A DNA stretch of 64,000 nucleotides from Paulownia fortunei. Taxonomy: Eukaryota > Streptophyta > Magnoliopsida > Lamiales > Paulowniaceae. The stretch covers positions 11,372,071 through 11,436,070 of the forward strand of contig CM033118.1 in the NCBI GenBank assembly GCA_019321725.1, read 5' to 3'. Below the pieces are notes generated by a model, which worked only from the letters and a program-made list of their open reading frames with translations, was not told the DNA's origin and made no database searches. This document shows positions 35,145 through 46,237 of this stretch, piece after piece (the stretch's first letter is position 1; each line of letters opens with the position of its first letter). Made by a program: the position numbers and the translations under genes.

Positions 35145-35877
35145 ATGAATATTTTCTCTGGCATTTTTTGACATTATAGTTCATTTACCCCGCGAGGCCA
35201 TATTAGCTGGACCTATTTCATCACGATGGATGTACCTATTTGAAAGGTATTTGGAAACTCTCAAGAAGTATGTTTGTAATATGGCAAGAGCAAAGGGATA
35301 TGTTGTGAATGAAGCATTGACTTTCTCATCTTTGTATATGAGTCAAATTGAAATAAGATTTACTAGAGCGGAACATAACAAAGATGCTGGTCAACCTATT
35401 TTATTCACTTTAAGTGTTTTCAATCAAAAAGTAAGAGTGATGGGCAGCCAATGAAATCATAACTTGCCTCTTGCTTTACGTAAGAAAGCATATTGGTATG
35501 TTCTCAATAATTGCAAAGAAGTCGACCGATATAGAAAGTAAGATTTTAAATTATATTCTATTTTTTTTATAATTTTGATTGAGTTCATAATAGTTATATA
35601 TATTTATATGCAATGAACATTTGCAAATTATTTCATCAAGATATCCTTCTTTCTACATTCTGCAATGTCACGAAGAATAATTTGTGCAGTGGTTTAGGGA
35701 CAAAATGATTAGGCTAAGAAATGAAAAAAATCTGGAGGCTACAGATGAACTATACTCTCTAGCATTGAGACCTGATGTTGAAGTTCGACTATATGATGTT
35801 TGTATTATTAATGGTGTTCAATACCATACACTATCTCGTGATACTCGTCGGACTACTCAAAATAGTGGGGTTAGTGG
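35145..35877 (+). pseudogene. TNP2-like CACTA transposase, C-terminal part
   Basis: DUF4218-type block AFFDIIVHLPREAILAGP and RWMYLFERYLETLKKYVCN, followed by WYVLNNCKEVDRYRK ending at a GT donor near 35538. The next exon (EEQFVQWFRDK, DVEVRLYDVCIINGVQYHT, DTRRTTQNSGVSG) is DUF4216-type. The intron acceptor before EHLQII appears mutated (CAAT in place of an AG). The exon is cut at 35878 by a copia LTR and resumes at 38026. A stop occurs after MGSQ near 35453. Confidence 0.85.
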
Positions 35878-38025
35878 TGTTGGGTTTGCGCGATCTTGGG
35901 AAATGTATACGCAGCGGAATTTAAAATTTTTCAAAAACATAAATATACATTACATCACATGTAATTAAAATGAATTTCGAAACTCTTTCACGATTACTCA
36001 GTTGTGCATTTTCTGATAGTTAAAGTAAAAAAGTTTCAGAAACTCTTACATTGATTTGCATTCCGGCTGGTGTAGGGATTGAAACGATTCAAATTGTTAT
36101 CCCTAAATGAAAATATCTCCATGTTCTTCAATTCAAAATCCCTTTGATTGAAATCTGATTCGCTTTTAGGATCCCAAATGTTATTCCTCTAACGGTATCC
36201 ACACCTTGGATGCCCACTCGCAACCGAATCCTATGCTAGTAGTTTTTGATTCGATAATTATATCCTAGAATGATTTTGTTTGAAATAAGAACACTCTAAC
36301 AATTAGTGTTTTAGGTGTTTAATTTAATTCTTAATTCAAGAATTAAATCAAGAATTAAGCTAGATAAAAGGTTGGTGAACTTTTGGAGATTAAAAGAAAA
36401 TGAGGGACGAATTTTTTTTGGGGAATGAAAGAATACTATTTTTCTTCTTAAAAATCTGCAATTGAAATCCCCATAAAAATATCCAAGAAGATTGTCAATC
36501 AAGACTATCACAAGTTTTTCCCATATAAGACTCTTCTTCCTTTCTTATCTCCAACTCGTTTGGTGAGTTTTCTTATCCCATAAGGACTTTTCTTTTTCCT
36601 TATTACCTTATAGAAATTGAATTCCCAATTCAACTTCCTCTAGTAATTGGATTCTCAATCCAATTTTCTAATGGGCTTCCTACAAGCCCACACCTAATGG
36701 GCTTAGGCCTAAGTAATTAATTAGGCTCCACTTTAAATGATCCAGTCAATTAAATTAATTCATTTAATTAATTAGGTCCATATTAATTAATTGATCCAAT
36801 CAATTATTTAAATGCTCCAATTGGGCTCCCTAATCCAATTAGGTTCAATTAATTAATCCAATTAATTAATTGAATTAATTCCACACTTGAATTAATTTAA
36901 TCCCCATTAATTAATCACATTAATTAATTTAATCCAATACTTGGATTAATTTCTAAACTAAAAATGGACTTGTCCAAGTTTTGTGTGTGACCCTTTAAGT
37001 TCATTTTAAGCTAGCCGTGGGCTCACAACTCTTGTAACTTAGTTGAACAATTAATTGTTCTGATTAATTAATCCAATTAATTAATTCTCTTGGAATTAAC
37101 TCATTAATTCCAAGAACCCACAAGACATGGGAAACACCTAACAATGCATCATAACTCCTAGTCTAAGGTGAATGTGCGAATCTATTTCAATTACGAATAC
37201 CATGCAAGTACGATACTTCCGTCATCTAATCTCCCGATTGAGCCTAGGGCATGGATGTTTAATCAAAATCCCATTAACTCAATAACTATGTTTTCATTCC
37301 TAGTAGGTTGACTCGATGATGAATAATTAGAAAACCCCACGTCTAATTTCCATCCAACCTTGGTCAAGAATTTTAGAGTCAACTACAGTGGAATACATAG
37401 GAGATTTACTTATTCATCTAGATAGGTGATGGATCCTTTGTTGGCCACTCATTAATCTCCATACATGAAGATGTTACACCAAATATAGACTCCTTGTGAT
37501 TGTCATGCAATCGGGAAATACATCAAAGTACAACATGTCATGCACAAGGTTACCATGGTGCCTCAAGTCCAAGAACTAATTCTTGCACTATCGTAACGAG
37601 AAAATTCTCATTCGATAATAGAATATTTCTAATTGAAAATTTTTAGGTGGGGTTGTTCAGTGTACTTGTTCCCAACAAGCACCCGCATATATGCACTAGT
37701 GTCTCCACACCAATACCTATGGAATGAGGCATCCTCCTTTCGAGCCTGCATCGTATGCGCAAGTTTCAATGTGATCAATGATGTCCCATCTCATTGATCC
37801 TTAACTTGGAATGTTTTAAGATCACAGCCTTAGAGGCATATTCCACGATCACCATCATATGCGCAACCATGCCCCATAGCTATGTGTAATCTAAGGACTT
37901 CATCTAATTCTTATGATGAATTTAAAATAAAGATTGTCATTTAAATGATATTAATATAAATAAGAATGATTCGCAAGAGTATAAGAACGACCAGAATAAT
38001 TGGCATGTTGGGCACTACTCTAACA
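35878..38025 (-). repeat. Solo copia LTR inside the CACTA transposase exon
   Basis: 2,148-bp LTR with intact ends: TGTTGGGTTTGCGCG at 35878 and GGGCACTACTCTAACA at 38025, no internal region or second LTR. It is flanked by AGTGG (35873-35877) and AGTAG (38026-38030), a target duplication with one mismatch. It defines the full length of this LTR family. Solo LTRs arise by recombination between the two LTRs of an element. Confidence 0.9.
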
Positions 38026-38620
38026 AGTAGTACCGACAAAGGCGATAACTTAGAGATTTTTTAGAATTTTAAAGGATGTTGTTTTAATTTTTTACACATT
38101 TGGATATAAGGTACATTTATTTTGGTGTGATTAGTTCCAGTGTAACCCCAAAAAGAAATCAGTTGTACAAGAGTTCGGTCTAATATGTATTGATACGTCT
38201 AAGACATGGTATGAGGATGATCCATTCATTTTGGCAACTCAGGCAAGAAAAGTTTATTACTTGGATTATATAAAGCATGGAGGAAGATGGAAAGTTATGC
38301 AAAAGGTGCTGCATCGAGAAATATATGAAGTAATCGAAAAGGAAGACGAAAATAGCAAGGAACATGAATTTGAAAGTTCATCCAACAATGAGCCCAATCA
38401 AGAGATTTCATCAGATGAGATAAACTTAAGTGTTCGTGAAGATTTAGAAATTTCAAATCTTTGCAGACTAGACATTCAACCTCAGCATATAGAATTGTTG
38501 GATACACAAGCAAGTTTCTCCGATAACATGCATAATTTCATTAATGATGAAGATGAAGACACTGAATTAAATAGTGAGGGAGAAGAGCAAATATTGTTGT
38601 TTGATGATGTTAGTGACTAA
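38026..38620 (+). pseudogene. TNP2-like transposase, C-terminal end after the solo LTR
   Basis: Reading resumes with TDKGDNL and degenerates. From about 38150 it gives the conserved end of DUF4216: VCIDTS-KTWYEDDPFILATQARKVYYLD, with WKVMQKVLHREIYEV, then an acidic tail ending at a stop at 38618-38620. The 129-codon open frame (38231-38620) is this C-terminus and not a separate gene. Confidence 0.8.
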
Positions 38621-39158
38621 TCGTATGAACTATCAACTTTTATTTTACTTCATTTTATTAAGTATTTATACTATGTTATTCGTATTTTCTATTTATTCAT
38701 TGTGAACTTAGATGACTTGATGATCTTCACATTATGAATCGTAAGACATTATTAACTTAAACATTATGAATTTATGAACTTTCCCACAGACATTATAAAC
38801 TTCACATAAGAAAATAATAGAAATCAAATAGGCATGTTTGGTTTCTTTTCTTGGAATTATTTTACCATTTGTTTTATCTCTAACTTTATTTCATTTATTT
38901 ATTATTGTTAATTGTGAATGTTAATAATTATTATTTCAATCCCGATATCTATATATTTTTTATTGTGTTTACTAATTATTTTTTTTCAGTCATTCACTAG
39001 CAGTTGTTTGCACCATCTAGCTACTATCTACTATAGTCCTTCAAGTTCTGCTTATAGTAAGAATTTTAAATAAATTAATATTATTCCTAATTTGTTAGTA
39101 AAGTTCATAAATAATCATATTTATATTATATATTTAACCATATGTTTTTTTTATAGAT
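38621..39158. other. Spacer between the two CACTA genes
   Basis: AT-rich, no open frame of note. It holds downstream sequence of the transposase and upstream or intronic sequence of the TNPA-like gene; a TTTTATAG acceptor-like string ends at 39156. Confidence 0.5.
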
Positions 39159-40714
39159 ATGACTCCAAAAAGGATTGAGGAGCAACCCGTTATTGATCGA
39201 GCTACTTCCGACATTTCGATGGAGGAGGGTACATCCAATGGCTTGTTTTGTTTTTTAACTTGTTTTATATTATCATTATTTAAAAATTAGGTTGAACAGT
39301 AATCTAACATATTTTTTACTATTGCAACTTCTATGTAGAGGCAGCATCAAGATACGAGAGCCGCACATGGTGATAAACTCAGACGTTATATAGAGGAGAT
39401 GGGGAGGTTACCAGACATATTTCGCAAATCTAATGGCCGTCCTACATGGTAGCATGGATCCTCCTTTATGATAGAGCTCGGTGTAGTAATGAAGAAGTTT
39501 GCACCATTACAAGTTGTTGATTGGAGGCACATTATAGAGGAGAAGAAGAGGCCCATATTTGATCGGTTGTCGGTTAGTATAATTAACTATCTTATTTGTC
39601 GATTTACTTTCTCTTTGATATATTAAATGCTAACATATATTTTTTTAGGTTATATTTACTATAGACTTTGCCACAGGACTAAAGTCAGTTAAGAAAGAAA
39701 CCGATAGGCTGATGAGTGCTCGATACAAAGACAATCACCAGAAGACGCACAAACACTACAAAAGTCTCATAGCCCTATCTTGGGAGTAGCGATTGAAGCA
39801 TATGCCTCATGATTTCTATGAGACTCAGGCGGATTGAGAGTATATATGCACATTATTTGAGTTAGAGGAGTTTAAGGTAAATTTAATAATAAGTTTTAGC
39901 TAATTTATTTAATGAAATATTATATTTTTTAATTTAATCTTATGATGTTAATTGCGTTAATTTTTTTTGGCAGAAATAGTCAACGACGAACTCTGCAAAT
40001 CGAGCAAAGTTACCTTATAACACGGAGGTTAAAAGTCCTTTGTGCAGTGCAGTTATGATGGTGTAATTATATAAAATCTTAAGTTTCATTTAAATAATTA
40101 CTTTATTCGTTAAGTAACATATGACATATGTTATTTGTAGATAGATGGAACTAGTAGAAAAGATTGGATTACCATTTTTAATGAAACTCATTACAGCAGT
40201 ACGAAGGGTTGGGTAGGAAATAGAGCTCAAAGTGCATATGTAAGTAAGTAATTAATTCATTTAATTATTTCTTTTTAATTTATTTGAAACTAAATATGTT
40301 GACATTTATTAATTTTAGGATGAGATGGTGTGACTTCGAGAGGAGTACCGAGAGTCACAAGCTCACACAAATATCGGGGATGATGCTCACACCTTAGACG
40401 ACGTACAGATTGCAAATAGAGTGTGTGATTAGGTCCTCAGTACACATTCGGGATATGTGCGTGGGCTTGGAAATGGGCCCAAACCTCTCAAGTCGACTAC
40501 TTCTGATGCTACATCATCCAGACTAACCAATGCAGTGCTTAGAGATCAGCTTCATATGATACAGGATAAGCTAGCAGACACGAGGATCGAGCTAGCAGAC
40601 AACAGGACTGAGCTAGCAGACACCATGACTAAGCTAGCAGACATCAAGATTGAGCTACTAGTTTATAAAGACAGACTGCATCTCATGGAGTCACAACATG
40701 CTATGATTCTGTAA
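39159..40714 (+). pseudogene. TNPA-like gene (Transposase_24, Ptta/En/Spm), six exons
   Basis: Start ATG-ACT-CCA-AAA at 39159. Exons by GT-AG borders: about 39159-39226, 39339-39572, 39649-39876, 39974-40060, 40141-40239, 40319-40714. Conserved family pieces are GRLPDIFRKSNGRPTW, VVDWRHIIEEKKRPIFDRL, SARYKDNHQKTHKHYK, PYNTEVKSPL, HYSSTKGWVGNRAQSAY and SGYVRGLGNGPKPLKS. The tail has a coiled coil made of a 21-base repeat. In-frame stops (TAG after GRPTW near 39452, another near 39790) make it a pseudogene. TNPA-type proteins bind the subterminal repeats. Confidence 0.82.
40571..40654 (+). repeat. Four tandem 21-base repeats encoding a coiled coil
   Basis: CTAGCAGAC begins at 40571, 40592, 40613 and 40634. 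Each unit encodes seven residues starting LAD, giving heptads typical of a dimerising coiled coil at the TNPA C-terminus. Confidence 0.9.
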
Positions 40715-41373
40715 TTTCTTATTAAGGTGTCTCCCAGTACATAGTAAGCGATACAGTCACTGAGCCAGCAACAGCCGTCCTTCTCACCTGCACCCCGACT
40801 CCACCACCTCAGACTTGGATTTGTGTTAATGTTTCATAACTTTTTTTAATGGATTAATTGTTATGCCAATATTATTCATATTAGTCGTTGTTGTTGTTTT
40901 GATATATACGGTTATGTTTAATATATAGTGTTGATTTATTTTTAATTATATCTTTGGTTTGTTACACTACAGTTATGGCTGGAAAAGCACATGAAGATTC
41001 TTATTTTGATTCTCATTTAGGTGTATTAGACTTTTGTCTAATTTGTATATGAATATATTTTACTTTTAATGTTGACTTTTATAGTGGTTTGTTTAATGAT
41101 TTATTTATATGATTTGTGTATATGATACTTTCTTTAATATATGGTGAGTTTTTTAATAAAATATCTTTTAGTTAATATTTAGATTGTTGGAATAATAAAT
41201 GTCTTGTGAATAGTTGTTGGATATATTATGGGTGTTATTTAATATTTATGAATGGTTGTGATAAACAGATTGTGGATTTGTTATTTAAAACAGAGTATAA
41301 TTTGGATTTATTGTTTAAAATATGATACAAAGTTTGAAATAAAAAAAATATTTTTAAAAAATTATAATTTTAG

Positions 41374-41880
41374 CAACGAATTTCCTCAATTCCTCGCAAA
41401 GATTTTTCTATTTTTAAAATATTTTATTAACCTAGCGACGAATTTTCGACATTCGCCGCTAAATTTTTTTCATATATTTTTTAAAATTTTATTAATTTAG
41501 CGATGAATTACGCTTTTCATCGCTAAGTTTTGCGACGAAAGTTCAAATTTTATTGCGAAAATTTTTTCATTATTTTTTTGAAAATCTTATTAATTTAGCG
41601 ACGAGTAATGATTTTTCGTCGTTAAGTTTAGCAACGAATGATGCAAATTTCGTCACTAAAAATTAAATATTTATTTATTTTTATATATTTTAGCGATAAA
41701 AGTTCTTACGGATTGTGTCGCTAAATGATTATTTAGCGACGAAAGATTGAATTTTTGCGACGAAAATGTTCATCGCTAAACTTTGTGACGTTAGCCGAAT
41801 TTTTGTCGTCATAATTTTTTACAACAATTTTATTGCGATGACTTTAGTGACGGAAATTTTTTATCGCTAAAATATATGGT
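41374..41880. repeat. CACTA subterminal repeats (TTAGCGACGAA type)
   Basis: More than a dozen variants of TTAGCGACGAA and its complement TTCGTCGCTAAA within 500 bases, often as facing pairs that could fold back. This is the expected binding region for the TNPA-like protein near the right end of the element. Confidence 0.85.
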
Positions 41881-41890
41881 TGTTAGAGAT

Positions 41891-43300
41891 GAAAAACGCC
41901 AATTAGTTGGTATGTAAAATTAATTTATTAATTGAAATTATACTAATTGAAATTTCATTGAATGTTGAAAAATTAAAAAAAATTGGTTAAAAATTACAGA
42001 AATGAATTTTATTTTGTGAAATTTAGTTACTTGATTGTCAATTTTCTGAAAATAATGTTCTAAAACTGATGCACCCCAAAAAATAAATGACAAAAACGCC
42101 AACATAAAAGATCAAAATTGCTTTTTCGCTCTTCATTTAGTATGGAAAGTTAAGTACAATTTTTTTTTGTTTAGATAAAAAAAAAAAAAGGTGAATAGTT
42201 CAGATGGTAAAATACTTAGAAATTATTTGCAAATATTTTCGCTCGTTGAGCAATTATTTATTTATTAGGGGAAAAACCTATAGCATATGAATATTTTAAT
42301 TTCTTTGTCTCGTTAGTGGCTTATTATGAGTGTCTGCAGCAATGAAGTAACTAGGCCAATTGTAGTATTCTGCAAAGAAATTGCGGTCTAGATTACTGAA
42401 ATACGAATAAGGGTTTGAATTTTAATTCCGCAAGTTCACTATTCACAACACAAAAATATCGAAAGGACAAAGGTATTGATCTGTTGCCAAGCATGGAAAA
42501 TGATTCATCCCCTAAAAGACCAAGTTCAAATGTATCTGAGCAAGGGTGGGGAAACAGGGTACAATGGCATCATAATTATGCTTAAAGGCTTGTGATTCTT
42601 ATCCTTATTGGCTTTTGGTACAATCAAAGAGCACCAAAAGTTGTAACTGAACTAGCTCCAATAATCTTTTTGTCAATTTGCTTTACAGATTGAAGTGCGT
42701 TGTATCAGAATCTCATGATAAAAAAAAAAAAAAAAAATGTAAAAATATATGGGGTGTTTCATAGAATTTTCTGGGCGTCTTGTCCATGTGGAAATGAAAG
42801 CACTAATTAATTTCTTGTTTTCTTCTTTTTCTTTAGGGTTATCTGCTTTCACTGTCACCCAACCTTGTATGGTACATTCATTATCATCATCTTTTTCTTC
42901 GTAGTTATCTGATAAATTTGAAAGCAACCTTAGAACGACCCAGCTCACCCTTAATATGTGGTCCTGGTAATTATGCCAGTCTAAGTACATAGGACAGGGT
43001 CGGGTGGTCATCTAGGGCTTGAAAAATGGAAGACAGTGAGAGGAATGCTGCAATTGCGGCATGTATATATGGAAAGGAAATAGTGGAGTGCAAAAGATAG
43101 AGGAGCTTTCAATTGTCTAAAGGACTATTGCCATTTACTTACCACAAACAGCCATTCTTTGAAGATGATAGGCTATTGGCTAGGGTTTCAGGGGAGGTCT
43201 TGTTCAAATTTCAGTGGAAAGTACAAGCACAAAGTCAGTCTTTCTTGACTAATGGAGAAGCCCTTTTAATTTGTATCTTCAACAGAAAAGCTAAATTCAG
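41891..43300. other. Gene-poor, transposon-poor DNA right of the CACTA element
   Basis: AT-rich with no recognised family. A minus-strand frame of 112 codons (42673-43011) has no motif I recognise and ends in a poly-A-encoded run. An A18 homopolymer lies at 42720-42737. Possibly distal upstream DNA of the TCP gene. Confidence 0.4.
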
Positions 43301-43311
43301 CAGACAGAGCA

Positions 43312-43329
43312 GGGGGGGGGGGGGGGGGG
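43312..43329 (+). repeat. G18 homopolymer
   Basis: Eighteen consecutive guanines preceded by GACAGAGCA. Such runs can form quadruplexes and are prone to length error in sequencing. Confidence 0.9.
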
Positions 43330-43376
43330 ATGGATGAGATTAAACTTACACATGCTAGATACAGATAATGCTGATG

Positions 43377-43470
43377 CTCACACACACATACACATATATA
43401 TGTACATAAAATACTACTATAGATTGATAGATACATAGATACATAGATAGAGGCTTAGAGAGAGAGAGAG
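43377..43470. repeat. Cluster of microsatellites (CA, TA, GATA/CATA, GA)
   Basis: CACACACATACACATATATATG is followed by GATAGATACATAGATACATAG-type and then AGAGAGAGAG repeats within 100 bases. Confidence 0.8.
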
Positions 43471-45828
43471 ATATTACTGTTTGAGGGATTGGGATAGATG
43501 AGCTTCTCTTTTTATTGAAAGCGACATGGAGTCATCCCCAGTCAAAAGGGAATTAGCCACAGGCAGGCCCTTGGCTAGTATACATATAATTGTCCTTTGT
43601 CTATGTTGGGCATGACCCACGTGGAAATTCAAACAGTTTGGCGTTTGGTGTAGCAACCCTAGATCTGTAGATAGAGAGAGTCCCACTCCATTTTCTCACT
43701 GTGAATGAGAGATGGCATGGAAAAATCCATGCAAGTAAGTTGTGGAGTTGAAAGAAAAGTGGGAGGGGAAGGGTTTTGTGTTAATTTTCACAACCCTGAC
43801 CTGCTATCACGTGAAGTGGCACAATTGCAAGTGCTTCCTGTCCACTCAATTCCAGCGATATCGCTGCTGCTTTTCTTCCTTTCGCTTTCGTCCTCCAAGC
43901 ACGCTATGCTATATTCTGTGTTGAGAGTTGAGACCACTCGCTTCGTGCATAGAATTATTTAGCACACAACCATTTTTCTTTTCCTTCTTCAATTGTTGTC
44001 TTTCTATTTTTATTTATTTTTTCTTCTACTTCTGTAAAGTTGTAAAAACAAGATGATGTAAAATAACTCTTCGCAAATGCTTTGCAGAATAAAGATGCCA
44101 TGTGTTTTTGTAAAGTTTAGATTATTAAAAAATCCAAATCAAAGCATTTCAGGTTATCTTGTCACTAGAACTTCAATTAAACCGCTATAATATTGATTTA
44201 GGAAAAGTTATTATGATTACGAGACTTCCAATCCATCTATGTTTAGGAACTCTGTTCCTAAGTACTTGTTGTAAACAATTCCCCTCATTGTTGTTGAAGT
44301 AATATTCTAGTATTTACATATCTTGAAAAAAAATTCAGCGTCTTCATAGGTATTTCTTTATGTTTTTATTATTTAAACAATTAATTTTATGTTCTTAAAA
44401 TTATTTTAAAGTGTGTTATTATTCCACTTTGCTGTCTATCTTATTCAGTTCGAACATATGGCATAAATCCAATTCTCTTCAGTAATTTACTTAAATGAAT
44501 TACCTCAATTTGTTTCCATGTATATTGTGCACTGACTATTGAATTTTGATAGATAAGTGAAAGACGCTATGCACTAATAAAATTATGTAATTTTGATAGC
44601 AAAGTTATATTTAATACATGTTAATTTCTCACTTAGTGTATTTGAATCCATGTCTTACATTTATTTAATGAACATTACTGAACTAGTGAAAAAGAATTAA
44701 AAATCCCCCAATTTACATATAAATGAAATTAGTACCGAACGTAATCAAATACATCTTTCACTTGAAAACTCGTGATTATAAATGTAATGGCTATAAGTCC
44801 TATAAAAAATTCCGATAACTATTAATGCATAAAATTTAATATTCAATAGATAATAAAGATCATAATTACCTCTACAAAACTCATAACATAATTTATGCTG
44901 ATAGTACTGATAATTTATTGATCTTGAGCTCATGAGTCCATTAATTTGTTAATTGAAATTTTTTGAGGGGTCAAAGGTACTGATTTTACTATTCTTATAA
45001 TAAATTTAACTATATGTATGCGGATAAAAAAAAGTGATCAATTTTACTATCATAAGACTAGATTGGGGAACTTTGGGAGGAGGGTCAGTGTATTTTCCTA
45101 TCCAGTCCTCCTTGGTCTTTTTCTAGTAAAGTATTTTCAGATGTCTTTCAAAGATTACGAGGGCAATCCCTAAATTTCTTTGAAGACCTTATAAGCTTTT
45201 ATATCAAGATATTTTTGAATTTATAAAATGTTATAATTTATTTTTAAATTATTTGGACAAAATAAGATGAATGAACTTATAAGATGTTATTAACAGCAAT
45301 TTGTAATTCAAATAGTCAAAACTAAAGAAATTTATAAAGATCTTAAAAATAAATTAATAATTTTTTATTTTTTATTTTAAAAAAAGTCCTTATAAGATCC
45401 TATTATGTTATTTTGAGAGTTTAAAAGTTCTTTTCTTACAGAAAAATTTATTAAATACTTTAGAACCTATTAAAATCTCTAAAAATTCTTATAAGATGTC
45501 ATAAAAAATTTATAAACTCACTCAAACACCCTCTAAATCTTTTCTTATCATAGTTGATTTTTATTTTAAATTACTAAGAAATCCCTTCACTAGATTGAGA
45601 ATTGGATGGAATATCCGTAATAGATACCAATTTAACAATTACTCTTGTAAAACTCGAGCATTAGTGGAAGAATACAAGAAAACTTGTTTTCCAAAATGAT
45701 ATGAAGGGCTGAACTTGGCACCGAATAGCACCAAATATATGTTTCACCCATAAAGTAATGACATCTCCTAGTTCCTCGAATGCGTGTCTTTCTCAAAGCA
45801 CCGGGTTGCTAATGCCACGCGAAATTGC
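43471..45828. other. Upstream region of the TCP gene
   Basis: No transposon family and no convincing gene. The first 500 bases are less AT-rich than the surroundings and hold two G-boxes (CACGTG at 43618 and 43808). Frames at 43705-43962 and 43113-43337 have no recognisable product. The rest is AT-rich without clear features. Confidence 0.45.
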
Positions 45829-45864
<36 letters not shown>

Positions 45865-45879
45865 GCGCGCGCGCGCGCA
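45829..45879 (+). repeat. Compound microsatellite (CT)n(CA)n(CG)n
   Basis: About 11 CT, 7 CA and 7 CG units in direct succession, ending 358 bases before the TCP start codon. The alternating purine-pyrimidine CA/CG part can adopt left-handed DNA. Confidence 0.93.
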
Positions 45880-46111
45880 TCCACCAACCAGCGACGTCTA
45901 CACGGTACTATAAGACACACTTATATGCCACCAACACTATAGAGCATATAGTTGTAGTTAGCTGTCCTTCTCAACCAAAAGTTATCATATCAGCTTCCGG
46001 TATATGAGTGGCGAAGCACACCGAAAGAGCAAGTCAATAAGGAGCATATATCAATCAACCTTAGGAGAATGGTTTACTCCTTCTCAATCCTCAAACTATG
46101 GGTTGCAGAGA

Positions 46112-46122
46112 GCCATATATAT
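46112..46122 (+). promoter_or_regulatory. Candidate TATA box of the TCP gene
   Basis: CATATATATTTAG is the only TATA-like element in the 130 bases before the start codon. The resulting leader would be short and contain a six-codon upstream frame (46155-46175). Position and sequence only; no transcript evidence. Confidence 0.35.
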
Positions 46123-46237
46123 TTAGATATTTAGATATAAGCGAAGTTGCTAGAATGGACCTCTCAAGTAATTGAAGGTACACTAATTTAAGTATCAGTA
46201 GTCCCACTCATAGCTTCACGGGGCTATTCAGAATAAG

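Larger units (their letters stand above)
34021..41890. mobile_element. CACTA (En/Spm) transposon, rearranged
   Basis: A DNA transposon with two genes: a TNP2/TNPD-like transposase (34021-38620, partly inverted and interrupted) and a TNPA-like Transposase_24 gene (39159-40714, plus strand), followed by a dense field of TTAGCGACGAA-type repeats in both orientations, the usual subterminal regulatory repeats. No CACTA terminal inverted repeat can be pointed to. The left one would have been lost in the rearrangement, and the right end near 41890 is degenerate (GGTTGTTAGAG). The right boundary is therefore approximate. Confidence 0.85.

Noticed and set aside
38231..38620. 129-codon frame as a possible host gene with acidic tail
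   Set aside because: Its start matches the C-terminal end of CACTA TNP2-like proteins, and it continues the exon interrupted by the solo LTR.
41374..41880. Regular repeats suggesting a CRISPR array
   Set aside because: Repeats are short, variable and in both orientations, without uniform spacers. They are CACTA subterminal repeats in a plant genome.
42673..43011. 112-codon minus-strand frame near the TCP gene
   Set aside because: No recognisable domain, and it ends in codons from a poly-A run. It could be real, but I cannot support it.
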